DNA of 46,822 nt from Clostridia bacterium. Lineage in GTDB: Bacteria; Bacillota; Clostridia; Christensenellales; Borkfalkiaceae. Below, piece by piece: positions 38,216 to 46,572 of the stretch. The first letter of the stretch is position 1; the number at the start of each line of letters is the position of its first letter. Below the pieces are notes generated by a model. That model was given only the letters and a program-made list of their open reading frames with translations, was not told where the DNA came from and did no database searches. The stretch is taken from contig JAGHJP010000044.1 of assembly GCA_017886575.1 (NCBI GenBank), positions 1 through 46,822 of the forward strand. Reading direction: 5' to 3'. The position numbers and the translations under genes were made by a program.

Positions 38216-38890
38216 TTAATTTTCGGTTTTTAGCCGCGCAAAGAGCACGGGCAAAAGCCCGTGCAGGTTTTCCAGCGCCAGCCGTTTGTTTTGCGTATAC
38301 TGTTCAAAGGACGAGCCGCTGCCCGATTTGTCGGAAACGGCTTTCCACATATAGCACGGTACGCCCGCGTGCACGGCGGCCTGCGCCACCGCGCCTCCCT
38401 CCATGTCGCGGATGTCCGCGTCCATATAGTCGCGGATCAGAAAAAAGTCGTCCGGGTCGTCGTTGAAGCGGTCGCCCGTGGCAAGCCTGCGCGCGGGCAG
38501 AATGTCGTCCGGCAAGACGGCGAGGGGAAGAAAATTCTCCTGAAATTCGTCCAGCGTGCCGATGCGCGTGCCGTTCGGGCCGGACAGATCGAAGTCGTAC
38601 TGTACCGCTTCGGCGATTTGATAAACCTTTGTGATCTCGGTGTTCTCCCGAATGCCGCCCGCCACGCCGAAGTTGACGAGAACGTGGGCATGGTATATAT
38701 CTATCAGCATTTGCGCGCCGATGGCGGCGTTCACTTTTCCCACGCCGCTGACGACGAGCGCAATGTCCTTTCCGTAAGCTTTTCCCGTATAGACGGGCTT
38801 GCCGCAGCGCGTTTCGCACGCGGCAATGTCCAGATCGCCGAGCAGGATGTCCGCCTCGCACTGCATGGCGGCAACGACGCCGATGGTCAT
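38216..38890 (-). CDS. mtnN: 5'-methylthioadenosine/S-adenosylhomocysteine nucleosidase
   Basis: A 224-residue MTAN (Pfs), which hydrolyses MTA and SAH to adenine and the ribosyl thio sugar. It starts MTIGVVAAMQCEADILL. VVSGVGKVNAAIGAQMLID, VLVNFGVAGGI and DMEGGAVAQAAVHAGVP (the MEG ribose-binding block, with G replacing the usual A) follow, and the SDKSG segment near 195 carries the catalytic Asp. GGAG lies 9 bases upstream of the ATG. With luxS it forms the SAH recycling branch of the activated methyl cycle. Confidence 0.95.
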   Translation of the reverse strand: MTIGVVAAMQCEADILLGDLDIAACETRCGKPVYTGKAYGKDIALVVSGVGKVNAAIGAQMLIDIYHAHVLVNFGVAGGIRENTEITKVYQIAEAVQYDFDLSGPNGTRIGTLDEFQENFLPLAVLPDDILPARRLATGDRFNDDPDDFFLIRDYMDADIRDMEGGAVAQAAVHAGVPCYMWKAVSDKSGSGSSFEQYTQNKRLALENLHGLLPVLFARLKTEN

Positions 38891-38969
38891 GGTGTGGTTC
38901 TCCTTGTGTTTGATTTTGACAAACGCCTTTTTGCGCGAGCACAAATTTGCCGCCGCGCCGCCCTTTTGC

Positions 38970-38998
38970 TTGAAATTTTCCGCCGGATGATGTATACT
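38970..38998 (+). promoter_or_regulatory. Orphan plus-strand promoter
   Basis: TTGAAA (38970-38975), 17 bases, TATACT (38993-38998). It points into the antisense strand of the phosphopantetheinyl transferase gene; the first plus-strand gene downstream starts at 39615. It could drive an antisense RNA or a long leader. The 38891-39073 gap otherwise shows nothing definite. Confidence 0.45.
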
Positions 38999-39073
38999 GT
39001 CGGTAAAGATTCGCGGGAGAGGAAAGGGCGCGCCGAAAAAGCGTTCCGCCCGCAACGGGGGCGGGGCGCGAGA

Positions 39074-39586
39074 TCAGTCCGCCGAAACCGTCACGGGGTT
39101 TTGCGGCGTCGCCGTACAGGCGCAAAAGACATATCTCCCGCCGTACAGTGCGCCGTTCGTCAAAAATACGGGCAGCGGCTTTTCGTCGAGGGACAGCACG
39201 CCGCCGACGAATGCGAGGCGGCGGTAGAGTTTTGCCAGCGTTTCACCGCGAAACTTTATGTAGCTCTCCTTTGCCGTCCAATGCAGATAGAAGGGGGGCA
39301 TGCCCGTAATTTCCTCCCTTTCTTCGGGGGGCATGCCCGCAAGGACGGCGGAGTAAGCGCGGGGCTTCAGCGTGTCCTCCGCATCCAGCCCCACCGCCTC
39401 GTCGCAGATGGCGACGGCGGTCAGGTCGCCGCTGTGGGTGAGCGAGAGGAAGAGCGGGTCGCCCGCCAAGAAGGGCTTTCCGTTTTTCCCCCGCAGGACG
39501 GGGGCGGTCACGCCTTCTTCCCGCAGAACGTCGGCAAGGAACCGATCGGATGCAATTTTTCTGCGTGTGTAGAGAATTTTCAACAT
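39074..39586 (-). CDS. Sfp-type 4'-phosphopantetheinyl transferase
   Basis: A 170-residue, short Sfp/HetI-like phosphopantetheinyl transferase, which loads carrier proteins with the CoA-derived arm. Signature blocks are FLSLTHSGDLTAVAICDEAVGLDAED (the magnesium-binding GxDxE) and FYLHWTAKESYIKFRGETL (W-xx-KES). The N-terminal half is shortened relative to the 220-residue Sfp. The ATG at 39586 lacks a Shine-Dalgarno sequence and sits 7 bases after a perfect -10, so the transcript is probably leaderless. Its promoter overlaps the start of the divergent gene at 39615. Target carrier protein unknown; no NRPS or PKS genes are nearby. Confidence 0.88.
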   Translation of the reverse strand: MLKILYTRRKIASDRFLADVLREEGVTAPVLRGKNGKPFLAGDPLFLSLTHSGDLTAVAICDEAVGLDAEDTLKPRAYSAVLAGMPPEEREEITGMPPFYLHWTAKESYIKFRGETLAKLYRRLAFVGGVLSLDEKPLPVFLTNGALYGGRYVFCACTATPQNPVTVSAD

Positions 39587-39592
39587 ACTTAT

Positions 39593-39621
39593 ATTATAAA
39601 GGAGCAAAACGAAAATGTCAA
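39593..39621 (-). promoter_or_regulatory. Consensus promoter embedded in the start of the opposite gene
   Basis: Minus strand TTGACA (39621-39616), 17 bases, TATAAT (39598-39593), exact consensus. The -35 lies within codons 1-3 of the plus-strand gene at 39615, and the spacer contains that gene's AAAGGAG ribosome binding site. Confidence 0.8.
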
Positions 39622-40088
39622 GAGGGGAACGGGCAAAAGAAAATTTTTTGAACGGCTGCAACTGCGCGCAGGCGGTATTGCTTGCGTTTGAAGACCTCAT
39701 CGATCTCCCGCGGGATGCGCTTTTGAAGATCTCCCAGCCCTTTGGCGCGGGCATGGGGCGGCTGCGGCTCACTTGCGGCACGGTCACGGGCATGATGATG
39801 GCGCTCGGGCTCGTCGCGGGTACGGCGGGCACCGGCAGGGAGGCGAAAAACAGGCAGTACGCCGCCGTGCAGGAACTCGCCCGCCGCTTCCGCGAGGCAT
39901 GCGGTTCGCTCATCTGCATGGAACTTCTGACGGGCAAGGGCATACATGCCGACACGCGCCCCGCCGCCGAGGAACGTACGGCAGAGTATTACAAAAAACG
40001 CCCCTGTCCCGAACTCTGCCGCGTCGCGGCGGAAATTCTGGAAGGATACCTGACCGAACGGGGCGTCTTGTGCGCGCAGGGGAAGTAA
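39615..40088 (+). CDS. C_GCAxxG_C_C family protein
   Basis: A 157-residue protein of the C_GCAxxG_C_C (redox-active cysteine) family, widespread in anaerobes and often near electron-transfer or uptake genes. The name-giving motif is NGCNCAQAVLLAFE near residues 14-27. Further conserved cysteines are in RLTCGTVTGMMMALGL, CGSLICMELL and RPCPELCRVAAEIL. Conserved cysteine spacing suggests metal or cluster binding; the activity is not established. AAAGGAG lies 10 bases before the ATG. Only 28 bases separate its start codon from that of the divergent transferase, so its own promoter must lie inside that gene. Confidence 0.9.
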   Translation: MSRGERAKENFLNGCNCAQAVLLAFEDLIDLPRDALLKISQPFGAGMGRLRLTCGTVTGMMMALGLVAGTAGTGREAKNRQYAAVQELARRFREACGSLICMELLTGKGIHADTRPAAEERTAEYYKKRPCPELCRVAAEILEGYLTERGVLCAQGK

Positions 40089-40169
40089 TGCCGAAGGGCA
40101 AAGGGCGGGAGATGAAAGGGCACTTTGCGAAAAAATTTTTCAAAAAAAGAAAAAAATCCCTTCAAACCG

Positions 40170-40198
40170 TTGACATATATTTTTTTGTATAGTATAAT
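40170..40198 (+). promoter_or_regulatory. Consensus promoter of the ABC exporter operon
   Basis: TTGACA (40170-40175), 17 bases, TATAAT (40193-40198), exact consensus. Transcription is expected to start at about 40204-40205, coinciding with an ATG at 40204. Confidence 0.85.
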
Positions 40199-40203
40199 GC
40201 TCC

Positions 40204-40329
40204 ATGCTTATCGGAGAACTTGCGGCCGCAGCCGCAACGGTTGATCAAGATACGGGTGCGCCCGATTGTGCTTACAATCGGGCGCACCCTTTTTCTTTTG
40301 TCAAAAATCATACAACGGAGGTTATTTTT
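40204..40329 (+). promoter_or_regulatory. Leader of the ABC exporter operon (candidate attenuator)
   Basis: A 126-base leader with a first hairpin TTGCGGC-CGCA-GCCGCAA (40220-40237) and then a full intrinsic terminator (40254-40299). The frame from ATG 40204 has no stop and is in phase with the transporter start at 40330, giving a potential 42-residue extension. Leader attenuation is known for the related Bacillus BmrCD exporter; whether this leader works similarly is an inference. Confidence 0.5.
40254..40299 (+). terminator. Terminator inside the ABC exporter leader
   Basis: GGGTGCGCCCGATTGT (40254-40269) pairs perfectly with 40274-40289 (16 bp, GCTT loop), followed by TTTTTCTTTT. Confidence 0.85.
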
Positions 40330-42063
40330 TTGAAACTTGTACTTTCATTTTTGAAGCCGCATTGGAAGCTGTGTCTTTTAACGATTTTCTTGCTTTTGGT
40401 GGACGTGGTCGGCGCACTCATCATTCCCACGTTTGCGGCGGAACTCATGAACGAGGCCGAGAGGAACGTTTCCTTTGACACGCTCGCGTTGACCGCGGTG
40501 CTTATGGGCGTTGCCGCCCTGATAGCGGGCGCCGCCGCAATAGGCAGCGTCTTTGCCGCATCCGACCTCACGGCAAAGGTGGGCGCAGACATGCGCGATG
40601 CCCTCTACAAGAAATCGCTCGAACTTGCCGTCTCCGATTTCCGCACATTCGGCACCGCGTCGGTCACGACGAGGACGGTTTCGGACATAACAAACATACA
40701 GACGGCGCTCGTAAACACGATCATGCTCGTGCTGCCCGTGCCGCTCGTGTTCGTTCTCTCGATCGTCATGGCGTTCATACTCGACTGGGTGATGGGCCTC
40801 ATTTTGCTCTTTATACTCATTGTTATATCGGTAATCGCCGTGTTCATAATAAAGCGCTCTTCGCCCCTGTTCAGAAAACTGCAAAAACTGCTCGACAAGA
40901 TGAGCTCTGTCCTGCTTGAAAACATCACCGGCGTGAGAGTCGTGCGCGCCTTCAACAATGAGGAGCGGGAAGAGAGGCGGATGGATGAAGCATTCAGCGG
41001 ATATGCCGCTACATCGATCAAGGCAAACCGCAGGTTTGCCCTTCTGGACGGCATATCGTTCTTTGCGATCAATATTCTCATCATACTCGTATACAGTCTC
41101 AGCGGCCTGCGTATCAGCGCGGGGGCGTTTGAAATAGGCGATATAACGGCGATCATTGAGTATGCAATGTTCGCGCTCTTCTATCTGATGATGGCGCAAA
41201 TGGTGATACTCACCCTTCCCAGGGCGTTGGAGTGCTGCGAACGCATCCGTTCGGTGCTCGACTTCTCTCCCACGATCGCCGACAACGTTTCCGAGCCCGT
41301 AGAACTCAACGAAAATGCGGGCGACGTCCTCAAATTCGAGCGCGTTGCCTTCCGCTTTGCCGATGCCGACGAATACACGCTGAGAAAACTGAACTTTTCA
41401 TGCAGGCGCGGCGAAACGACTGCCATCATCGGCGGCACGGGCAGCGGCAAATCGACGGTCGCCTCCCTCATGCTGCGCTTCAACGACGTGACCGAGGGCA
41501 GGGTGCTCTTAAACGGCGTCGACATACGCAGAATGCCGCAGTATCAGCTGCGCGACAACATAGCCTATGTGCAGCAGCGCGCATGGCTGTTTTCGGGCAC
41601 GATTGCCGAAAACCTGCGCTACGGCAACGAAAACGCCACCGACGAGGAACTGTGGCATGCCCTGAAAGTTGCACAGGCAGAGGACTTCGTGCGGTCTCTC
41701 CCCGACGGGCTGAATTCCTTCGTGGCGCAGGGCGGCACGAACTTTTCGGGCGGGCAGAAGCAGAGGCTTTCGATCGCGCGTGCGCTCGTGAAAAAGCCGC
41801 AGTTGTACATCTTTGACGACAGTTTCTCCGCGCTCGACTTTAAGACGGACGCCGCGCTCCGCCACGCGCTCGCCTACGAAACGCAGAACGCGGCGGTGGT
41901 GATCATCGCGCAGCGTGTGAGCACGATACGCCATGCCGAACAGATCATAGTCCTGAACGAGGGCGAGCCCGTAGGCGTGGGCACGCACGAAGAACTGATG
42001 GAAAACTGCTCCGTATACAGGGAGATCTATAAATCTCAGACCAAGGAGGAGGATGAGCAATGA
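40330..42063 (+). CDS. Heterodimeric ABC exporter, subunit with degenerate nucleotide site
   Basis: A 577-residue half transporter. Six membrane helices (about residues 1-300) precede an ATP-binding domain with Walker A IIGGTGSGKST (near 365-375), signature FSGGQKQRLSIARAL and Walker B LYIFDDSFSALD. In the last, the catalytic Glu is replaced by Asp. The switch His is also replaced by Gln (IIAQRVSTIRHA). Both changes are typical of the non-hydrolysing half of heterodimeric multidrug exporters such as BmrC or TM287. The preferred start is TTG at 40330, 9 bases after CGGAGG; the frame is open back to an ATG at 40204. It overlaps the next gene (ATGA). Isoleucine ATA codons are frequent, unlike neighbouring genes. 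Substrate unknown. Confidence 0.9.
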   Translation: MKLVLSFLKPHWKLCLLTIFLLLVDVVGALIIPTFAAELMNEAERNVSFDTLALTAVLMGVAALIAGAAAIGSVFAASDLTAKVGADMRDALYKKSLELAVSDFRTFGTASVTTRTVSDITNIQTALVNTIMLVLPVPLVFVLSIVMAFILDWVMGLILLFILIVISVIAVFIIKRSSPLFRKLQKLLDKMSSVLLENITGVRVVRAFNNEEREERRMDEAFSGYAATSIKANRRFALLDGISFFAINILIILVYSLSGLRISAGAFEIGDITAIIEYAMFALFYLMMAQMVILTLPRALECCERIRSVLDFSPTIADNVSEPVELNENAGDVLKFERVAFRFADADEYTLRKLNFSCRRGETTAIIGGTGSGKSTVASLMLRFNDVTEGRVLLNGVDIRRMPQYQLRDNIAYVQQRAWLFSGTIAENLRYGNENATDEELWHALKVAQAEDFVRSLPDGLNSFVAQGGTNFSGGQKQRLSIARALVKKPQLYIFDDSFSALDFKTDAALRHALAYETQNAAVVIIAQRVSTIRHAEQIIVLNEGEPVGVGTHEELMENCSVYREIYKSQTKEEDEQ

Positions 42064-43868
42064 ATAATAAAAAATTAAAAGCAACCGTCCGCGAGCACGA
42101 CGCGCCGCAGTATGCAATGAGGACGGCCAAAAGGCTGTTCGGCCAACTCAAAGATCAGCGTTTCAGGCTGATAGCGGTCGGCATTTCCATACTTATATAT
42201 ACCGTGCTGAACGTCTTTACCCCCTACTACAGCGCAATCGTCATAGACGCCCTCGCGGCGACCGTCAGCCAGGCTGCCGCCACCGGCACATTTACTTTTG
42301 CATGGGAACCGCTCGGCAGGGAGATGACGATTTTAGCCGTCATGTATCTGGTAATGGCATGTTTCTACCTGTTCCAGTCGTACCTGATGGCAAGCGTGGC
42401 CGAAAACCTCATATTAAAGCTGAGAAGGCAGATAAGCAACAAGCTCAATAAGCTCCCCCTGCGCTTTTTCGACCAAAACAAGCCGGGCGAAATTTTAAGC
42501 CGCGTTACGAGCGACCTGGACAAAGTTTCCGAAACTTTGCAGACCGGCCTTTTGAAACTCGTCGTTGCGATCGGTACGATCGTCGGTTCGCTTGCCTTCA
42601 TGTTCTATTACAGCTGGATACTCGCCCTCATATTTATCGCCTTCATGGCGGTGGGCGTTATAATTACAAAAATCGTATCCAAAAAGAATTTGCAGGCGGC
42701 GTCCCAAAGACAGGAGGCTATTGCCCGTCTCACGGGCATTGCGGAGGAATATTATACGGGCAGGGATATCATAAAGGCCTTCAATCACGAAGAGGAGAGC
42801 ATAGAAAAGGTTTACGGCGCGGTGGACGAGGTGCGCATCACAACGCGCGACGCCGACTTTTTGACCAACTGCGTCAACCCCGCCGTGCGTTTCCTGTCCC
42901 GTCTTTCGCAGGCGGTCATACTGCCGATAGCAGGTTATTGGATGCTGAGCGGCACCATGACCATCGGTATCGTGCAGGCGTACTTCCAGTACCTCAATAT
43001 GTCGGCGGAGCCGATAACGGAGGCGTCTTTCATGATCAACTCGCTGCAGTCTGCTCTCGCTTCGGCGGAGCGCACATTCGAGTTTCTGGATGACGAAGAG
43101 GAGGTCCCCGACACGACCACCCCCGTCAATCTCGACAGGGCGGAGGGCAGAATTGCCTTCGAGCATGTAAGTTTCGGCTATACGCCCGATAAAATTTTGA
43201 TGAAGGACATCAGTTTTACTGCAAAACCGGGACAAAAGATCGCCGTTGTCGGGTCGACCGGCGCGGGCAAAACCACGCTCATCAATCTTCTCATGCGCTT
43301 CTACGAGGTCAACGGCGGCGCCATAACGATCGACGGCATTATCACTACCGATCTGACGCGCAAGGGGCTCAGGAAAAATTTCGGCATGGTATTGCAGGAT
43401 ACCTGGCTGTTCGGCGGCACGATCGCCGAAAACATTGCCTATGGCAGGCCCGACGCCACGCGCGAGGAGATCATAAGGGCGGCTAAGATGGCAAAGGTGG
43501 ATTACTTTATCCGCACGATGCCGCAGGGCTATGACACTGTGATAGAGAACGACGCAAACAATCTCTCCGTAGGGCAGAGGCAGCTTCTCACCATCGCGCG
43601 CGTGTTCCTCTGCGATCCGCCCATCCTCATTCTGGACGAGGCGACGTCCTCCGTCGATACCCGCACCGAAGCGGAGATCGGCAAGGCCATGAAGGAGTTG
43701 ATGAGCGGCAGAACGAGCTTCGTTATAGCCCACAGGCTTTCGACCATACGCGACGCCGACAACATTCTGTTTATGGAGAACGGTAACATCATAGAGCAAG
43801 GTAATCATACCGAACTTTTGAAAAAGGGCGGCGCATACGCCGCGCTCTACAACAGCCAGTTCGCCTGA
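42060..43868 (+). CDS. Heterodimeric ABC exporter, catalytically complete subunit
   Basis: A 602-residue half transporter partner of the preceding gene. It has a longer N-terminal cytoplasmic segment, six membrane helices (about 35-330) and an ATP-binding domain. Walker A is VVGSTGAGKTTL, signature NLSVGQRQLLTIARV, Walker B ILILDEATSSVD with the catalytic Glu, and the switch region IAHRLSTIRDA with His intact. In such heterodimers the hydrolysing site forms from this subunit's Walker motifs and the partner's signature. The start overlaps the partner's stop by 4 bases. The operon ends at the terminator at 44014-44052. ATA and ATT codons are again common. Confidence 0.92.
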   Translation: MNNKKLKATVREHDAPQYAMRTAKRLFGQLKDQRFRLIAVGISILIYTVLNVFTPYYSAIVIDALAATVSQAAATGTFTFAWEPLGREMTILAVMYLVMACFYLFQSYLMASVAENLILKLRRQISNKLNKLPLRFFDQNKPGEILSRVTSDLDKVSETLQTGLLKLVVAIGTIVGSLAFMFYYSWILALIFIAFMAVGVIITKIVSKKNLQAASQRQEAIARLTGIAEEYYTGRDIIKAFNHEEESIEKVYGAVDEVRITTRDADFLTNCVNPAVRFLSRLSQAVILPIAGYWMLSGTMTIGIVQAYFQYLNMSAEPITEASFMINSLQSALASAERTFEFLDDEEEVPDTTTPVNLDRAEGRIAFEHVSFGYTPDKILMKDISFTAKPGQKIAVVGSTGAGKTTLINLLMRFYEVNGGAITIDGIITTDLTRKGLRKNFGMVLQDTWLFGGTIAENIAYGRPDATREEIIRAAKMAKVDYFIRTMPQGYDTVIENDANNLSVGQRQLLTIARVFLCDPPILILDEATSSVDTRTEAEIGKAMKELMSGRTSFVIAHRLSTIRDADNILFMENGNIIEQGNHTELLKKGGAYAALYNSQFA

Positions 43869-43953
43869 CGCCCTTTCGAAAGCGGCAGTTGCCGCTCCCT
43901 CCCTTGCGGGATGCGGGAAACGGAGAATGAAACGGAAGAGGAGTATAGAACGG

Positions 43954-43994
43954 GACATGCCCGCCCACAAAGCCAAAAAGGCGCTGGGCATGTC
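43954..43994. repeat. Inverted repeat GACATGCCC / GGGCATGTC
   Basis: GACATGCCC (43954-43962) and GGGCATGTC (43986-43994), a 9-bp perfect inverted repeat around 23 bases, just before the terminator that uses the same GGGCATG core. The 43869-44081 gap contains this, a small AGCGGCA/TGCCGCT hairpin and the terminator. Confidence 0.5.
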
Positions 43995-44013
43995 GAAAGA
44001 AAAAGAAATGAAA

Positions 44014-44052
44014 GGGGCATGCCCGTTTTTGCGGGCATGCCCCTGGTTTTTT
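44014..44052 (+). terminator. Intrinsic terminator after the ABC exporter operon
   Basis: GGGGCATGCCCG (44014-44025) pairs with CGGGCATGCCCC (44032-44043), 12 bp, 6-base loop, followed by TGG and six T. Confidence 0.8.
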
Positions 44053-44081
44053 GTATACGCGTTGCGCCGAAAAGGAAAGAG

Positions 44082-46292
44082 TTACTTTTTCTCTCCTTTA
44101 TTTTTCAGCATGGTCAGGGCGATGCGTTTCTTTTTCAGGTCGGCTTCCAGAACGGTGACTTTGACGGTCTGCCCGACGGTCAGCACGTCCGAAGGGTGTT
44201 TGATGTAGCGGTCGGTGATGCGGGAGATGTGTACGAGTCCGTCCTGGTGCACGCCGATGTCGACGAATGCGCCGAAGTCCACGACGTTGCGCACCACGCC
44301 CGTCAGTTCCATGCCGGGTTTCAGGTCCTCCATGCTCATGATGTCGCGGCGCAGGACGGGCTTGGGCAGCGCGTCGCGGATGTCCCGCCCCGGCTTTTTC
44401 AGTTCTTCCACGATGTCCTGCATGGTGGCTTTGTCCAGCCCCGTTTCCTCTTCCGCCTTCCTTTCGCCGTATGCCTTCACCTTTTCGGCGAGGTCGGAAA
44501 TTTTACGCGCGCGCACGTCCTCGTCCGTATAGCCGAAGAGGGAGAGGAGTTTTTCCGCCTTTTCGTACGATTCGGGGTGCACGGCGGTGTTGTCCAGAAT
44601 GCAGTCGCCGCCGTCGATGCGCAAAAAGCCCGCGCACTGGGTGAACGCCTTTTCGCCCAGTTTGGAGACCTTCATCAGCTGGCGGCGGTTGGTGAACCTG
44701 CCGTGTTCCTCGCGGTACGCCACGATGTTCTTGGCAATGCCCGCGTTCAGCCCCGCGACGTATTTCAGAAGGGGCGCGCTGGCGGTGTTCAGGTCGACGC
44801 CCACGCTGTTCACGCAGTCTTCCAAAACGCCCTGCAAGACGCTGTCCAGCCTCTTCTGGTCCATATCGTGCTGGTACTGTCCCACGCCGATGGATTTGGG
44901 ATCGATCTTGATGAGTTCGGCGAGGGGGTCCTGCAATCTGCGGGCGATGGACACCGCACTGCGTTCGGAAACGTCGTAATCGGGGAACTCCTCCGCGCCG
45001 AGTTTGCTCGCCGAGTAGACGGAAGCGCCCGCTTCGGACACCATCATGTAATCGACGGGGCGGGGGTATTCCGCCAGCAGTTCGGCGACGAAAATTTCGC
45101 TCTCCTTGGAAGCGGTGCCGTTGCCCACGGCGATGAGCTCCACGCGGTACTTGTCGAGCAGGTTGCGGATGACCGTTTTGGCGTCCTCGTATTTTTTGAG
45201 CAGGGCGGGGCTCTCCTTGCCCTCTTTTTTCTCGTTCATGTAGATGGTGGGGTAGACGACGGTCTTGTCCAGCACCTTGCCCGTGCCGTCCACCACGCAG
45301 ATCTTGCAGCCCGTGCGGTACCCGGGGTCCCAGCCGAGGGTCACTTTGTTCTTGACGGGCGGCTGCATCAGGAGGGGCCGCAGGTTTTTTTCAAATATTT
45401 TGATGGCCTGTTCGTTGGCGGAATCGGTGAGCGCGGAGCGCACTTCCCGCTCCACGGACGGGGCGATCAGCCGGTCGTAGGCGTCCTCGCATGCCTCTTT
45501 GACGAGCGCGGCGGAAGGGGAATCGTTTTTGACGAAGCCCGCGCACACGATGCGCTTGCCGAGGGCGGGGTCTATTCCTAAGGACACTTTCAAAAATCCT
45601 TCGTTCTCGCCGCGGTTGAGGGCGAGAATGCGGTGGCTCTTGGCTTCGGAAACGGGCTCGGAATAATCGGCGTACATCTCGTAGGTCTTCTGCTCGTCCT
45701 CCTCCTTTTTCTTGGTGTAAGAAGAGGAGATCGTCCCGTTTTTGGTAAACAGGTTGCGCAGTTTCTTGCGGATCTCGGCGCTGTCGCTGGCGATCTCGGC
45801 AATGATGTCCTTGGCGCCCGTCAACGCTTCCGCCGCCGTCTTTACGCCCTTCTCCTCGTCGATGTATTTTTCGGCTTCCTTTTCGGGGTCGAGGGCGGGG
45901 TCCTGCGCGAGGATGATCTCGGCGAGGGGCTGCAGGCCCTTTTCGATCGCCGCGCTCGCGCGGGTCTTTTTCTTCTGTTTGTAGGGGCGGTAAATGTCCT
46001 CCACTTCGGTCAGCGTCTTTGCCTTGGACAGGGCGAGCGCGATCTCGTCGGTCATCTTGCCCTGTTCGGTGATGGCGGACGAAACTTCTTCCTTCCTCTT
46101 TTCCAGGTTGCGCAGGTAGGTCAGGCGGTCGGAAAAGGAGCGCAGTATCTGGTCGTCGCAGCTGCCCGTCATTTCCTTGCGGTAACGGGCGATGAAGGGG
46201 ATGGTGTTGCCCTCGTCGATCAGGTTGATGATGTTCTGTGCGTGTTCTCTCTTCAGAGAAAATTCCTCTACAAGAGCGTCGATGATTTCCAT
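44082..46292 (-). CDS. tex: Tex family RNA-binding protein (S1 domain)
   Basis: A 736-residue Tex/YhgF protein, a nucleic-acid-binding transcription accessory factor. In order: the N-terminal Tex domain (EFSLKREHAQNIINLIDEGNTIPFIARYRKEMTG), a RuvC/YqgF-like domain (TLGWDPGYRTGCKICVVDGTG, near 325), helix-hairpin-helix repeats (VGVDLNTASAPLLKYVAGLNAGIAKNIVAYREEHGRF, near 495) and a C-terminal S1 domain (GMELTGVVRNVVDFGAFVDIGVHQDGLVHISRI, near 655-725). The length is normal. The ATG at 46292 has GGAG 9 bases upstream; a longer frame to 46445 lacks support. It is divergent from glnN. Confidence 0.95.
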   Translation of the reverse strand: MEIIDALVEEFSLKREHAQNIINLIDEGNTIPFIARYRKEMTGSCDDQILRSFSDRLTYLRNLEKRKEEVSSAITEQGKMTDEIALALSKAKTLTEVEDIYRPYKQKKKTRASAAIEKGLQPLAEIILAQDPALDPEKEAEKYIDEEKGVKTAAEALTGAKDIIAEIASDSAEIRKKLRNLFTKNGTISSSYTKKKEEDEQKTYEMYADYSEPVSEAKSHRILALNRGENEGFLKVSLGIDPALGKRIVCAGFVKNDSPSAALVKEACEDAYDRLIAPSVEREVRSALTDSANEQAIKIFEKNLRPLLMQPPVKNKVTLGWDPGYRTGCKICVVDGTGKVLDKTVVYPTIYMNEKKEGKESPALLKKYEDAKTVIRNLLDKYRVELIAVGNGTASKESEIFVAELLAEYPRPVDYMMVSEAGASVYSASKLGAEEFPDYDVSERSAVSIARRLQDPLAELIKIDPKSIGVGQYQHDMDQKRLDSVLQGVLEDCVNSVGVDLNTASAPLLKYVAGLNAGIAKNIVAYREEHGRFTNRRQLMKVSKLGEKAFTQCAGFLRIDGGDCILDNTAVHPESYEKAEKLLSLFGYTDEDVRARKISDLAEKVKAYGERKAEEETGLDKATMQDIVEELKKPGRDIRDALPKPVLRRDIMSMEDLKPGMELTGVVRNVVDFGAFVDIGVHQDGLVHISRITDRYIKHPSDVLTVGQTVKVTVLEADLKKKRIALTMLKNKGEKK

Positions 46293-46490
46293 GCAGATAT
46301 CTCCAATGCTTTTATTTTTTGCGTGTCCCCCGCAGGCGCTGCCCGCGGGCCTGTTTGTAACTTTGCGGCCTATTTTTTCCATTTTATCATATTTTTTTCC
46401 CGCGGTCAATCGGGTATTTGAATTTTTTTTCGCTCTTTTTGCCAAACGGTATAATGCCGCATTATATCATTATTATATCAAATCGTTTTT

Positions 46491-46519
46491 TTGTCCCCGC
46501 AAGGCAAAAGTAATATAAT
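46491..46519 (+). promoter_or_regulatory. Upstream promoter of glnN
   Basis: TTGTCC (46491-46496), 17 bases, TATAAT (46514-46519). Confidence 0.45.
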
Positions 46520-46572
46520 TTTTGCTTATGTTTTATATAAAAAATGGCGACGAAGAAATGCGTTTTATTCGT

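Noticed and set aside
43927-44208. A 93-codon plus-strand frame rich in Lys/Arg after the ABC operon
   Set aside because: It runs through the terminator hairpin and into the antisense of tex; the sequence looks like hairpin-derived and antisense translation.
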